NCBI GenBank assembly: GCA_030340625.1
Contig: JAOPHQ010002558.1
Span: 249,001-313,000 of the forward strand
Direction: 5' to 3'
DNA: 64,000 bases
Source of the DNA: Merluccius polli
Taxonomy: Eukaryota > Chordata > Actinopteri > Gadiformes > Merlucciidae
Part shown: piece by piece, positions 24,378-35,089 of the stretch
Numbering within the stretch: the first letter of the stretch is position 1
Layout: the number at the start of each line of letters is the position of its first letter
Notes under the pieces: generated by a model
Told to the model about the DNA's origin: nothing
Database searches by the model: none
Seen by the model: only the letters and a program-made list of their open reading frames with translations
Made by a program: the position numbers and the translations under genes

Positions 24378-25598
24378 CACTCACCGGCCACTTTATTAGG
24401 TACACCTGTCCAACTGCTTGTTAACGCAAATTTCTAATCAGCCAATCACATGGCAGCAACTCAATGCATTTAGGCATGTAGACATGGTCAGGACGATCTG
24501 CTGCAGTTCAAACCGAGCATCAGAATGGGGAAGAAAGGTGATTTAAGTGACTTTGAACGTGGCATGGTTGTTGGTGCCAGACGGGCTGGTCTGAGTATTT
24601 CAGAGACTGCTGATCTACTGGGATTTTCACGCACAACCATCTCTAGGGTTTACAGAGAATGGTCCGAAAAAGAGAAAATATCCAGTGAGCGGCAGTTCTG
24701 TGGGCGCAAATGCCTTGTTGATGCCTAGAGGTCAGAGGAGAATGGCCAGACTGGTTCGAGCTGATAGAAAGGCAACTGTAACTCAAATAACCACTCGTTA
24801 CAACAGAGGTATGCAGAAGAGCATCTCTGAACGCACAACACGTCGAACCTTGAGGCGGATGGGCTACAGCAGCAGAAGACCACACCGGGTGCCACTCCTG
24901 TCAGCTAAGAACAGGAAACTGAGGCTACAATTCGCACAGGCTCACCAAAATTGGACAATCGAAGATTGGAAAAACGTTGCCTGGTCTGATGAGTCTCGAT
25001 TTCTGCTGCGACATTCGGATGGTAGGGTCAGAATTTGGCGTCAACAACATGAACGCATGGATCCATCCTGCCTTGTATCAACAGTTCAGGCTGGTGGTGG
25101 TGGTGTAATGGTGTGGGGGATATTTTCCTGGCACACTTTGGGCTTATTAGTACCAATTGAGCATCGTGTCAAAGCCACAGACTACCTGAGTATTGTTGCT
25201 GACCATGTCCATCCCTTTATGACCACAGTGTACCCATCTTCTGATGGCTACTTCCAGCAGGATAACGCGCCATGTCATAAAGCGCGAATCATCTCAGACT
25301 GGTTTCTTGAACATGACAATGAGTTCACTGTACTCAAATGGCCTCCACAGTCACCAGATCTCAATCCAATAGAGCACCTTTGGGATGTGGTGGAACGGGA
25401 GATTCGCATCATGGATGTGCAGCCGACAAATCTGCAGCAACTGCGTGATGCTATCATGTCAATATGGACCAAACTCTCTGAGGAATGTTTCCAGTACCTT
25501 GTTGAATCTGTGCCACGAAGGATTAAGGCAGTTCTGAAGGCAAAAGGGGGTCCAACCCGGTACTAGCAAGGTGTACCTAATAAAGTGGCCAGTGAGTG
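24378..25598 (+). mobile_element. Tc1/mariner element (1221 bp)
   Basis: The terminal inverted repeats of about 30 bp start CACTCACCGGCCACTTTATT and are flanked by TA on both sides (24376-24377 and 25599-25600). It landed immediately beside the target duplication of the hAT element 23341-24368. One transposase gene with a single-base frameshift fills the interior. Confidence 0.95.
24525..25566 (+). pseudogene. Tc1-like transposase, one frameshift
   Basis: This encoded a DDE transposase that cuts and pastes the surrounding element by recognising its inverted ends. The N-terminal frame (24525-24728, MGKKGDLSDFERGMVVGARR) carries the paired-like helix-turn-helix (SISETADLLGFSRTTISRVY). It ends at a TAG inside VDA, where an extra base appears in GATGCCTAGAGG; the rest continues in another frame to 25566. 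The second frame has the RRTLRRMGYSSRRPH linker, then the catalytic WSDESRF, FQQDNAPCHKA and SPDLNPIEHLWD motifs. There are 36 residues between the second Asp and the Glu rather than the usual 34, which fits the DD36E branch of Tc1 elements. The C-terminus GGPTRY is intact. Apart from the frameshift all motifs are present, so the copy decayed recently. It cannot make a full protein as it stands. Confidence 0.93.
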
Positions 25599-25599
25599 T

Positions 25600-25930
25600 A
25601 TATACACACACTGTACTACGGCGCCCGCTGTCAGCTTCTCCAAACTGGGGGCGCACTAACCGCCTTCTACTGTAGGTAATACACTGACTCTAGAGAAGTA
25701 CCTCATACAACCCCACTTAAAAAATCCGAACTATCCCTTTAAGGGATAAATAAAACAAAATTAATACAGAGACAGGGTAGCACTAAACAATGAAAACATA
25801 CCTCACTGTTTACCAGCTCAAAGTGAAACTAGTGCAAGCAAATGGCAAAAAACATCTTACCGTCCCTGGAAAATCTTTCATTCTACAACACTTTCTTTAT
25901 TTTGATGGTATCAAGATTTAAAAACTCATC
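25600..25930. other. No feature recognised
   Basis: Intronic sequence between two mobile elements. No exon seen. Confidence 0.5.
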
Positions 25931-27003
25931 CAGTGTTTCCCCTGGATTTTTTTTCGGGGCAGGTATGCACCGAGAAAACCCTAAACAGGCAAGGCACGGG
26001 ATGCTATATTGCGGTCTGCAATTTATATTGCTGTTCAAATTTTTTTTCACTTGGTATATTCAAGACTTAAAACAAAGTGATCACAAGGAGAGGTTGACTT
26101 AATAAGCTGCAGTTATTGCATTTAAGGAAGTCCCCCCCCCCCCCCTCCCCGAGATACCTAAGATTGGTTTTCACCTACCAAGAGTGTACCCATCCGCGGA
26201 CTGTCCCTTTAGTTCCCTGCCCAAGATCGCTTTATTTCTAAATTTAACTCGGTTTGACGAGATCAATAGGCGCTTGATCTTGTCAAACCAACAAGATTTA
26301 CTCCATTGTATTGCATACAATCAATCACCAATCAACTGCGTTCAAAACAAGACTGAGTTAACAGCTCGTCCAGAACTTTTTACAATGGTCAAGATTATTT
26401 TGCCATTGCCTCACTTGCCCATCAAGGTTATTTTTATATGTTGAGCTAAGATGAAATACATCTCCTTGTGAAGCATAAGTTCTGTTGTAATAATTATTTT
26501 CTCTTGTCCATGATTACTGTCATGACATTCCTATATGTTATGCCTCTATATCATGTTTTATTCGGTTATCATAATGCACATAAGAAAAAAAAAAAAAAAA
26601 CTTGCAATTGTTTGACAGAGAATTCGAGTAGACTCGGGGCTCTCTGAACCATGATTTGACTAGCCGACTTTTAGGGTACAGCCCCTCCAAGTAAACTTAT
26701 GAAAGTAATAAAACTGTCCTGTGTCATCCATCTTGGACGAGAAGGATATTATAGACTCTGGCTAAAACACTACAGTATGATACGCTCACGTTCTTGCTAC
26801 GCCTGTAATTACAGGACTGACAGCAGTGGCACTCGCATCGCGTCAAGTTTCCCAGGAAACAGCGCCGCACAGAGGCTCCCAAACGGCAATGATTTTTTCC
26901 GAATGAATGGATCTATGGTGTAATTTACCAGATGGGGGGTAATTCACAGGCCTGTAATTGACTGGCGGGTTGCCAGGCCTGTACAATTATAGGGGAAACA
27001 CCA
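25931..27003. mobile_element. Candidate hAT-like element with GTGTTTCCCC ends
   Basis: CAGTGTTTCCCCTGG at 25931 is mirrored by TATAGGGGAAACACC near 27002, and the second inverted end region has CAGGCC/GGCCTG words. The 8 bp before AGTGTTTCCCC (ACTCATCC) and after GGGGAAACAC (CATCATCC) match at only six positions, so the exact ends are uncertain. The interior includes C14, A18 and the repeat shared with 23040-23271. Confidence 0.5.
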
Positions 27004-27178
27004 TCATCCGTTTACACAAAAGGCACAACACGCTTTATATATTGGGGCAGTTTACAAGAAACCCCCGCTTGATATGCACATGCACATACAGGTTAAAGGT
27101 TTGAATATTGGTTGAAGACCATGTATGAGCTAAGCACGTGACTTGACGTTTCGTGAGAGATTCTGTCTAGATGACAAC

Positions 27179-27719
27179 GGCTGTGTTTGGAACCACATAC
27201 TAACATACTGGATACTACATACTCAATGAGTATGTACTGCATACTGCCTATTAAATGAATGATTAAGTATGCCATTACCAGCAGACCGTTCACAATGAAT
27301 ATACAGCCAAGTATCCCAGAACGCATTTCGCACCAACCGGCAGCGATAGATTTTTAAGCAGGCTAAAAGCTGTTTGACTGTTGAATTTGACTGTTTATAT
27401 GTCACTATTGAGTTTTCATATTTTTTCGGTATAGTCAGTCACCCTGTAGATTTCCAATGTGTGGTCAGTTTGTCTTAATGACGCCTGTTTGGAAATTGTT
27501 TTCAGATATGTGAGGTGACGTATGAGGAGACACATGCATTGTGGGGCAGTTGAGTATGTCCAGTAAACTCACGCCACATAATCAGAAATTCTTGCTAATA
27601 TAGTGTACATCCGGGCATTTCTCGCGTCCACATACTATGCAGTGTGAACACACTACATACTCAATTTGACGTCATACTTAATATGACTAGTACGTTAGTA
27701 TGCGATTCCGAACACAGCC
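27179..27719. mobile_element. DNA transposon with GGCTGTGTT ends and AAC duplication (541 bp)
   Basis: The ends GGCTGTGTTTGGAACCACAT and, inverted, GGCTGTGTTCGGAATCGCAT are similar over about 45 bp, with CATACTAACATACT/AGTATG words. The flanks AAC (27176-27178) and AAC (27720-27722) form a 3-bp duplication. It has no transposase. This is a common type of short teleost element with Harbinger-like ends. Confidence 0.8.
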
Positions 27720-28478
27720 AACCTGTTGCGAGCAATGTCAATGTAATGTGAGTGGAAACATATTAATGGTACCCTCCCAGAGAGGGCGCTGTATGAATAT
27801 CGCCTATAGTTGATTCAAATTAACCATGTTCCCTTATGGTCAGCCACTATTATATAAAAAACAATGATGGGCTGTAGAACCCAAACCCGAACGTTATTAG
27901 CCTGGTTTTACAAGTTTATCTTGCGAGGTCTTTTCAGTCCCTTTTACAAGAGAGTCTGGCCTTTTGCCTTAAGCAGTTGATTTGAAGCCATGTCTTGACA
28001 GACAACACCTCCAGTCAGTCACATTAACATAATGTCACCAACGGAGCAAGCTTAAACAGCTCTTTCCGAATCCAATTGAACAGCGAACACACGGCTTGCG
28101 GCTTTTTCTCTAAAAAAATCCAACAGTGCACAATTACATTTGTGTTTTATTGCTGTAACATCAATTTCGGCTAAAACTGATGGCTGCATTGATACAACCG
28201 TCTTTGGAAGCCGATGCTGAAACACTGAAAAGCGCTCTTTATTGCAGTGCTCCCAAACCTCTCCACCATGGCACCCCCTTACAGCAATTTGTTTTCTAAT
28301 GCACCCCAACCACACAAAATAAAATAAATGCTTGCAAAACACCTGTTTAAATGTAGTATAAACCGTGTGTGCGTCCACTGTCTGCATCCTCTAATCAACA
28401 CTCTCCGATAAGTTTTGTTGTCTCTTTAGATAAATGATTGCAGGATTAAGCATAGGTTAATTAGGCTATATTCATTTT

Positions 28479-28737
28479 GGGTTAAGGAGTTCAAAACAGC
28501 ACTAAATGCCAACACAATATGTAAACCAAAACACAGCATTCTGTTGGTCATTATGACGGCAACAGTTAATACATGGGGTGAAGTTAGGTGAACCAATAGT
28601 TACAGTTAAGAGACAAGCTGATATTAGGCTAGGTGCAATTAGCATGCCTTTCGGCCACATCCCCACCCTTGTCCCAACAGCTACCTTTTTGCCCTCAATT
28701 TTCAGGAAATGAATTTTGAAGAAGCTGCAAAAGGCAA
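28479..28737. repeat. Dispersed repeat, copy 1 (~260 bp)
   Basis: GGGTTAAGGAGTTCAAAACA through GCTGCAAAAGGCAACC. Nearly identical in the same orientation to 30916-31205, about 2.4 kb away. The shared core (from TACATGGGGTGAAGTTAGGT to CCACCCTTGTCCCAA) is identical or nearly so. The origin is unknown. Confidence 0.9.
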
Positions 28738-28826
28738 CCCTTATTTTGCCTGTGTTTAATGGCATTATATTATAACTGCCTTAAATGTTATAAAATTGTG
28801 TAGCATGTGGTTTAAATACAAGGCTC

Positions 28827-28849
28827 AACGGGCCATTCTATGGCCCGTT
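28827..28849. repeat. Short hairpin
   Basis: AACGGGCCA-TTCTA-TGGCCCGTT: perfect 9-bp arms with a 5-base loop. The rest of 27723-28478 and 28738-29572 shows no gene. Confidence 0.7.
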
Positions 28850-29569
28850 AAAAGTCTAAATAAACAGAGTGACCATGGCACGGCACCTCGCATTATATCC
28901 CGCCTCCTCATGGACGCCTCTGATTGGTCTGACCGTCAGATGTTCTGAGAGCAACCAGCAAGGACATCCTATCGATACATATCGTATCGGCACTTATAAA
29001 ACATAATATATCGTGAGGTTCCTGCTATTTCCCGTCCCAAATAAAAAAAGCACAGGTTTCGCACTGCAGTAAGCAGGTACCAGATATGTATCAAAGCTGT
29101 TGTGTATTAGATATAGTGCTATATAGTGGGCTTGTTTTGGGAGATACAGGCGCCTGCCTCCATTTCCCAAATCAAAACTCCATGTTAAGCAGTGGCCTCT
29201 CCATCAGTTTATTCACTAGAATGCATTGGTGTGCATTTTTCCTGCCCGTAGCAATCTGAAATGGATATTATGTGTGTTTGAGTACCTGGGAGATAAACAA
29301 CTCCACACCTAGATTAAACAGATTAATGCCTCTCATTGACCTGACAATATGTGGTGTCGCAGATAAACACTCATAATCCCCATCTTACAAAACAAAACCA
29401 AGACATCTTTTGTTAACTGCTCTCCCCTTTTGTCTGGTTCTTCCTCCTCCCCGATGTTCATGTCCGGACAGTTGTGATCATCTCAAGGCGGGGTGGGAGA
29501 AGCAGTTTCATTGTCACACCTTTTTTGCTCCTGTACCGCTGAGTAATGGAGAGGGTGTGAGATTGAGAT

Positions 29570-29572
<3 letters not shown>

Positions 29573-29651
<79 letters not shown>
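29573..29651. repeat. (GA)n microsatellite
   Basis: About 39 GA units without interruption. Confidence 0.97.
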
Positions 29652-29653
<2 letters not shown>

Positions 29654-30915
29654 TTGGGCTATGCTAAGCATGCCTCGCTGGGGCTGCTGACAGACCCACA
29701 TCTCTCACCCTCATCTCACCAACAACGCCTATTGTTCTGCTACAAGCCATCACTCTCTTCCTCCTCCGCTTTGTAGTGGGGAGATTGGGGGTGTGTACAG
29801 CCAGGGCCATGTTTTGTTGACCTGCTGCCTGGGCAACAGATTTTGCCGAGAGAGAAAGGTCGTCCCAGTTTCCTGTCATGCCTAATTAAGGAAAGGTGAA
29901 ACTGGAATTAAGAAACCCTCCTCTTATGTGGTGTACACTTTCTGATCGAGCCCGGACCCGACTTTCTACAGCATTGCCATGGCCGCCTTCTAAATCTGTT
30001 AGTTTTGTTTTATTGTAACAGTGTTATTATAGTAAAACTATTAGCCCTTTCAATGTAATGTATTTTTAGGGTTTGTTTACAGTTTTTAATCAAATTATTT
30101 TTACCGTTGATTGTAAATGTCACAATTACTGGTGGATGGATAGATGTTAAAGCAAGGTCTATATTAAAGAGTTCTAGTGACTGCACATTTTGTAACCTGG
30201 CATCAATCTGCTCTTTTGGACGCAGATAAATTAAGCAATTGACATAAAAACAATTACCATGATTTGGGTTATGGCATCAGATTTCGGAAAATGTTCGAGC
30301 CGGTTTTGGCTCCAAGTCAGGGAGCTCGGATTCCACGTTCTAATGCAGCTCTCATTTGAGTTGGATATACTCCAGTTGCTAAATTTGACTTTTCCGTTGG
30401 TTTTATCTGCAACATGAGAGCAGGAAGAATTTTTGATTGACTGAAACAAATGTAAAAATACAGTTATAATGCTGCATCTAGGTACAATGCTCCCTCTGTA
30501 GAAGACAAAAAACGTGACAGGTAATGTTTGCGCCAAGGCAGGCGAAAAGCATCTACTAGAGCTAAATGGTAAAATTGCTCTACATAAACTATGCCATGTC
30601 TTTGTTTATGTTGTAATGGAAAAACAGCACATTGGCCCTTGCCATAGTCATAAATTACCTTAAACATAACCACTACAACTCACAACCCACTATTACTTAT
30701 GAGTTCAGAGATACTTGAATCACTCACGCATCCTCCATGCACACTCCACTCGCATGTGGCTTTCTTGGTGAACTCAAATATATCAGCAGAGGCGCACAGA
30801 TTTCTTTGTTTAGTTTAGCTTGTGGGATTCAATACCTACACATCAGTCACACCCAACATCGCTGTTGGCATGCAATATGGGAGTCTCTTGTTGCGGGGCT
30901 GTCCTTGTTTAAACT
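29652..30915. other. No feature recognised
   Basis: Intron sequence with no supported exon or delimited repeat. Confidence 0.5.
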
Positions 30916-31205
30916 GGGTTAAGGAGTTCAAAACAGCACTAAGCGCCAACACAATATGTAAACCAAAACACAGCCTGTTATTATGACGGCAACAACTAAT
31001 ACATGGGGTGAAGTTAGGTGAACCAATAGTTACAGTTAAGAGACAAGCTGATATTAGGCTAGGTGCAATTAGCATGCCTTTCGGCCACATCCCCACCCTT
31101 GTCCCAAAAACCCTGTATTTAAAATGCTGCTGGATGAACAATAGCTACCTTTTTGCCCTCAGTTTTCAGGCAGTGAATTTTGAAGAATCTGCAAAAGGCA
31201 AGCCT
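30916..31205. repeat. Dispersed repeat, copy 2 (~290 bp)
   Basis: Second copy of the 28479-28737 segment. It carries about 35 extra bases (AACCCTGTATTTAAAATGCT and following) between CTTGTCCCAA and AGCTACCTTTTTG, which copy 1 lacks. Confidence 0.9.
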
Positions 31206-31545
31206 TCTAATTTCTTCAAAGTTGTACATCAAACAGCAGGCGTAGATTTCTCCTTGGCGGCATAACATCACTGATTGCGCTCCCGCAGAGAAACAACACA
31301 CTATGATGTTGTCCACCTTAATAACCTCTTCACTGGATACATGGCTACCTTTTTATAGGCTTCATTTAATTAGATGTAGGCAATATTTTGCCAATTTTGC
31401 ATATTTGGCCTCATACCCACGTACTCGAGCCTCGCACAGCCAGACCGTTTTTGCTTCACTCATTAGGTCTCGGAAGTCTGCCGTCGGCAGTGTTTGTTGA
31501 GTCAACCTTACCTTGCAGCCGATTGGATTAGCATCAGCCGGTCAG

Positions 31546-32803
31546 TAGTGATGGGTCGTTCGCGAACGAACTAGTTCGAACGAACGACTCTTTAAAGTGA
31601 ACGAACTGACCTAGTTCGCCACCGTCGTTCGCGTCGTTCGTCTCGTTCGCTGAGTCTCTCTGACGCGCTGATTCGCGGCGCCGCTGATTCGCGAGTCGTG
31701 ACTCGTTCGCTGACTGATTGACTCGAGGACTGAGACGTCACTCACGACTCGTCATCACGAGAGCCAGCCAATGTATGTTGTTTGTCTGTCTGTGAGTCTA
31801 GGACGCTTTCGAATGGTTGACACATTAACAATACCACTTTCACATTTGAATATTGCCTTTTACATTTACATATCAGTGAAATGGTAAATACATGCTGTCT
31901 TTGTATTTTCTGTGTCATGCCAGATTAATAAAATATTTGAATGTCTCGTCAATCTGTCTCGTTCTTTCATGCTTCCTTCTCACGCACGCAACCCGGCCGG
32001 GACCCGCAATATAAAATATGCCCAGAATAAACACAACTGTACATCATTAACTTTAAAACTCATCATTGCTAAATCAAGTCTATTATCTTGCTGATATACA
32101 TCCAATAATCTACTACGCCCCCCCCCACACACACACACACACACACACATCGCGCTGCGTTTGGTGTGTCTAACTTTACCAAGTCTATTATCTTGCTGAT
32201 ATATTAAACATCCAATAATCTACTACGCCCCCCCCCCCCCCCCACACGCACACACACACACACACACACATCGCGCTGCGTTTGGTTTGTCTAACGTTAC
32301 GTTGAATTGGGGGAACGGGGCATTTTGATCCTGACATGTCATTATGCATACATTAAATAAATCTGTTGAACTCAAATGAAATACATATGTTAACATATTC
32401 AACCAGACACAATGTTGTATTTGCTATTAACACATTTATTAACGCCATCAAGCACCATTGCACGATTGTGAATCGTGATTTCATGATTAGTTAGTAAATG
32501 AGAAGAACGAGGGAGTCCGAGACCGACTCAGCTGCATTCGTGATTCGTTTGAATGTTGTGTGAACGAGGAGGAGCCGAGTCTGACCGACTCGGCTGGCAT
32601 TCGCCGTTCGCGAATGACAGCCCTGAGCCGAGTCGTTCGTGATTCGCGAACGAGGGAGGAGCTAAGTGAACGACTGAACGACTGAACGAGTCAGTGAATG
32701 ATTCAGCGCTACCGGAAACACGAACGAACGAACGAACGACTCTTCATGGCGAACTGAACGACGCGAACTAGTTCGCGCAAACGAACGAGGAAATCCACCA
32801 CTA
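31546..32803. mobile_element. hAT element rich in GTTCGCGAACGA words (1258 bp)
   Basis: The left end TAGTGATGGGTCGTTCGCGA and the right end GAACGAGGAAATCCACCACTA (inverted TAGTGGTGGATTTCC) are flanked by a perfect 8-bp duplication CCGGTCAG (31538-31545 and 32804-32811). Both arms consist of CGAACGA/TCGTTCG words. The interior contains a tandem duplication of about 118 bp (about 32062-32295) with C- and CA-runs, and no transposase. A rearranged, inverted fragment of the same family is at 51833-52352. Confidence 0.93.
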
Positions 32804-32811
32804 CCGGTCAG

Positions 32812-33487
32812 ATCCAGAGTGCCGTATTTCCAAAGTATAACACAATTAACGAATGTTACCGCTACTATTTTCATTGAAGTGGAAACTTCTTGCATTCAAA
32901 TAAAAGGAATTCCACAACAGTATACATATTATTATATTAATTAAGCCAATGTAGAAATGTCAAAAATGGTCTTTCATCATCATCATTCATCTCATCACTC
33001 GCTGTGCTTCACTGATGACTAAGAGGTAAGATTGCGAGATGTAGGCTAGCTTTGCAAAGCTTCACATACTCGCCATCGGTATGGCCCTTACCCATTTTTT
33101 CCCCCAGACTTTTTTTTTAGGATATTTTACCTTGTGGAGTAAAATAAAATCAAGGAGACTATTTTACTGGATAAACAAACAAACCTGACGCTGGTATGGA
33201 GTACAGATAAGGTACTTTATTAATCCCAGATGTGACATTCGGTATAACCATGTTTTCAATTTTTGTTTAGTTTACGTTTTATTGGAATCCTGTGCAGCAG
33301 GTGCATGGTAATCGGCTGTAGTAATTACACCAACAATGTAACCCTTTTTTTCATTGGTTGCCAATACGAAAACTGGATTGCTTTAAGATGACTGCTGATA
33401 GCTGGAGTCTTCTTAGTCTGGGCTGTGGCTCTATCGCTGGCATGTACATGCAGCTAACACTGATAACTTTGGAATGGTTCAAATATA
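32812..33487. other. No feature recognised
   Basis: Intron sequence between a hAT and a Tc1 element. No exon seen. Confidence 0.5.
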
Positions 33488-35089
33488 CAGGTCCTTCTCA
33501 AAAAATTAGCATATTGTGATAAAGTTCATTCTTTTCCATAATGTAATGATAAAAATTAAACTTTCATATATTTTAGATTCATTGCACACCAACTGAAATA
33601 TTTCAGGTCTTTTATTGTTTTAATACTGATGATTTTGGCATACAGCTCATGAAAACCCAAAATTCCTATCTCAAAAAATTAGCATATCATGAAAAGGTTC
33701 TCTAAACGAGCTATTAACCTAATCATCTGAATCAACGAATTAACTCGAAACACTTGCAAAAGATTCCTGAGGCTTTTAAAAACTCCCAGCCTGGTTCATT
33801 ACTCAAAACCGCAAACATGGGTAAGACTGCCGACCTGACTGCTGTCCAGAAGGCCATCATTGACACCCTCAAGCAAGAGGGTAAGACACAGAAAGAAATT
33901 TCTGAACGAATAGGCTGTTCCCAGAGTGCCGTATCAAGGCACCTCAGTGGGAAGTCTGTGGGAAGGAAAAAGTGTGGCAGAAAACGCTGCACGACGAGAA
34001 GAGGTGACCGGACCCTGAGGAAGATTGTGGAGAAGGGCCGATTCCAGACCTTGGGGGACCTGCGGAAGCAGTGGACTGAGTCTGGAGTAGAAACATCCAG
34101 AGCCACCGTGCACAGGCGTGTGCAGGAAATGGGCTACAGGTGCCGCATTCCCCAGGTCAAGCCACTTTTGAACCAGAAACAGCAGCAGAAGCGCCTGACC
34201 TGGGCTACAGAGAAGCAGCACTGGACTGTTGCTCAGTGGTCCAAAGTACTTTTTTCGGATGAAAGCAAATTTTGCATGTCATTCGGAAATCAAGGTGCCA
34301 GAGTCTGGAGGAAGACTGGGGAGAAGGAAATGCCAAAATGCCTGAAGTCCAGTGTCAAGTACCCACAGTCAGTGATGGTCTGGGGTGCCATGTCAGCTGC
34401 TGGTGTTGGTCCACTGTGTTTTATCAAGGGCAGGGTCAATGCAGCTAGCTATCAGGAGATTTTGGAGCACTTCATGCTTCCATCTGCTGAAAAGCTTTAT
34501 GGAGATGAAGATTTCATTTTTCAGCACGACCTGGCACCTGCTCACAGCGCCAAAACCACTGGTAAATTATGTATGGTATTACTGTGCTCAATTGGCCTGC
34601 CAACTCTCCTGACCTGAACCCCATAGAGAATCTGTGGGATATTGTGAAGAGAAAGTTGAGAGACGCAAGACCCAACACTCTGGATGAGCTTAAGGCCGCT
34701 ATCGAAGCATCCTGGGCCTCCATAAGACCTCAGCAGTGCCACAGGCTGATTGCCTCCATGCCACGCCGCATTGAAGCAGTCATTTCTGCAAAAGGATTCC
34801 TGACCAAGTATTGAGTGCATAACTGAACATAATTATTTGAAGGTTGACTTTTTTTGTATTAAAAACACTTTTCTTTTATTGGTCGGATGAAATATGCTAA
34901 TTTTTTGATAGGGATTTTTGGTTTTTCTTGACTTTTTTGCCAAAATCATCAATATTAAAACAATAAAAGGCTTGAACTACTTCAGTTGTGTGTAATGAAT
35001 CTAAAATATATGAAAGTCTAATGTTTATCAGTACATTACAGAAAATAATGAACTTTATCACAATATGCTAATTTTTTGAGAAGGACCTG
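33488..35089 (+). mobile_element. Tc1/mariner element, IR/DR type (1602 bp)
   Basis: The inverted repeats of about 210 bp start CAGGTCCTTCTCAAAAAATT and are flanked by TA (33486-33487 and 35090-35091). Each repeat holds two direct copies of the transposase-binding core TCTCAAAAAATTAGCATAT (outer 33496, inner 33669; mirrored at about 34892 and 35063), the IR/DR layout of fish Tc1 elements. It encodes one damaged transposase. Confidence 0.96.
33817..34814 (+). pseudogene. Tc1-like (DD34E-type) transposase with small deletion
   Basis: This is the cut-and-paste transposase of the surrounding element. The canonical start is MGKTADLTAVQKAIIDTLKQ at 33817; an earlier in-frame ATG at 33754 is less likely. 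Domains in order: helix-turn-helix (KTQKEISERIGCSQSAVSRH), a GRKKCGRKR basic/nuclear-localisation stretch, the second HTH region, and then the catalytic FSDESKF and FQHDLAPAHSAKTTG. Right after TTGK the frame breaks: about 7 bp are missing from the expected GKWF segment. The first frame ends at 34617. The other frame (from about 34569) carries GITVLNWPANSPDLNPIENL with the catalytic Glu, and ends GFLTKY at 34814. All other motifs are intact, so this is a young, inactivated copy. Confidence 0.94.
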
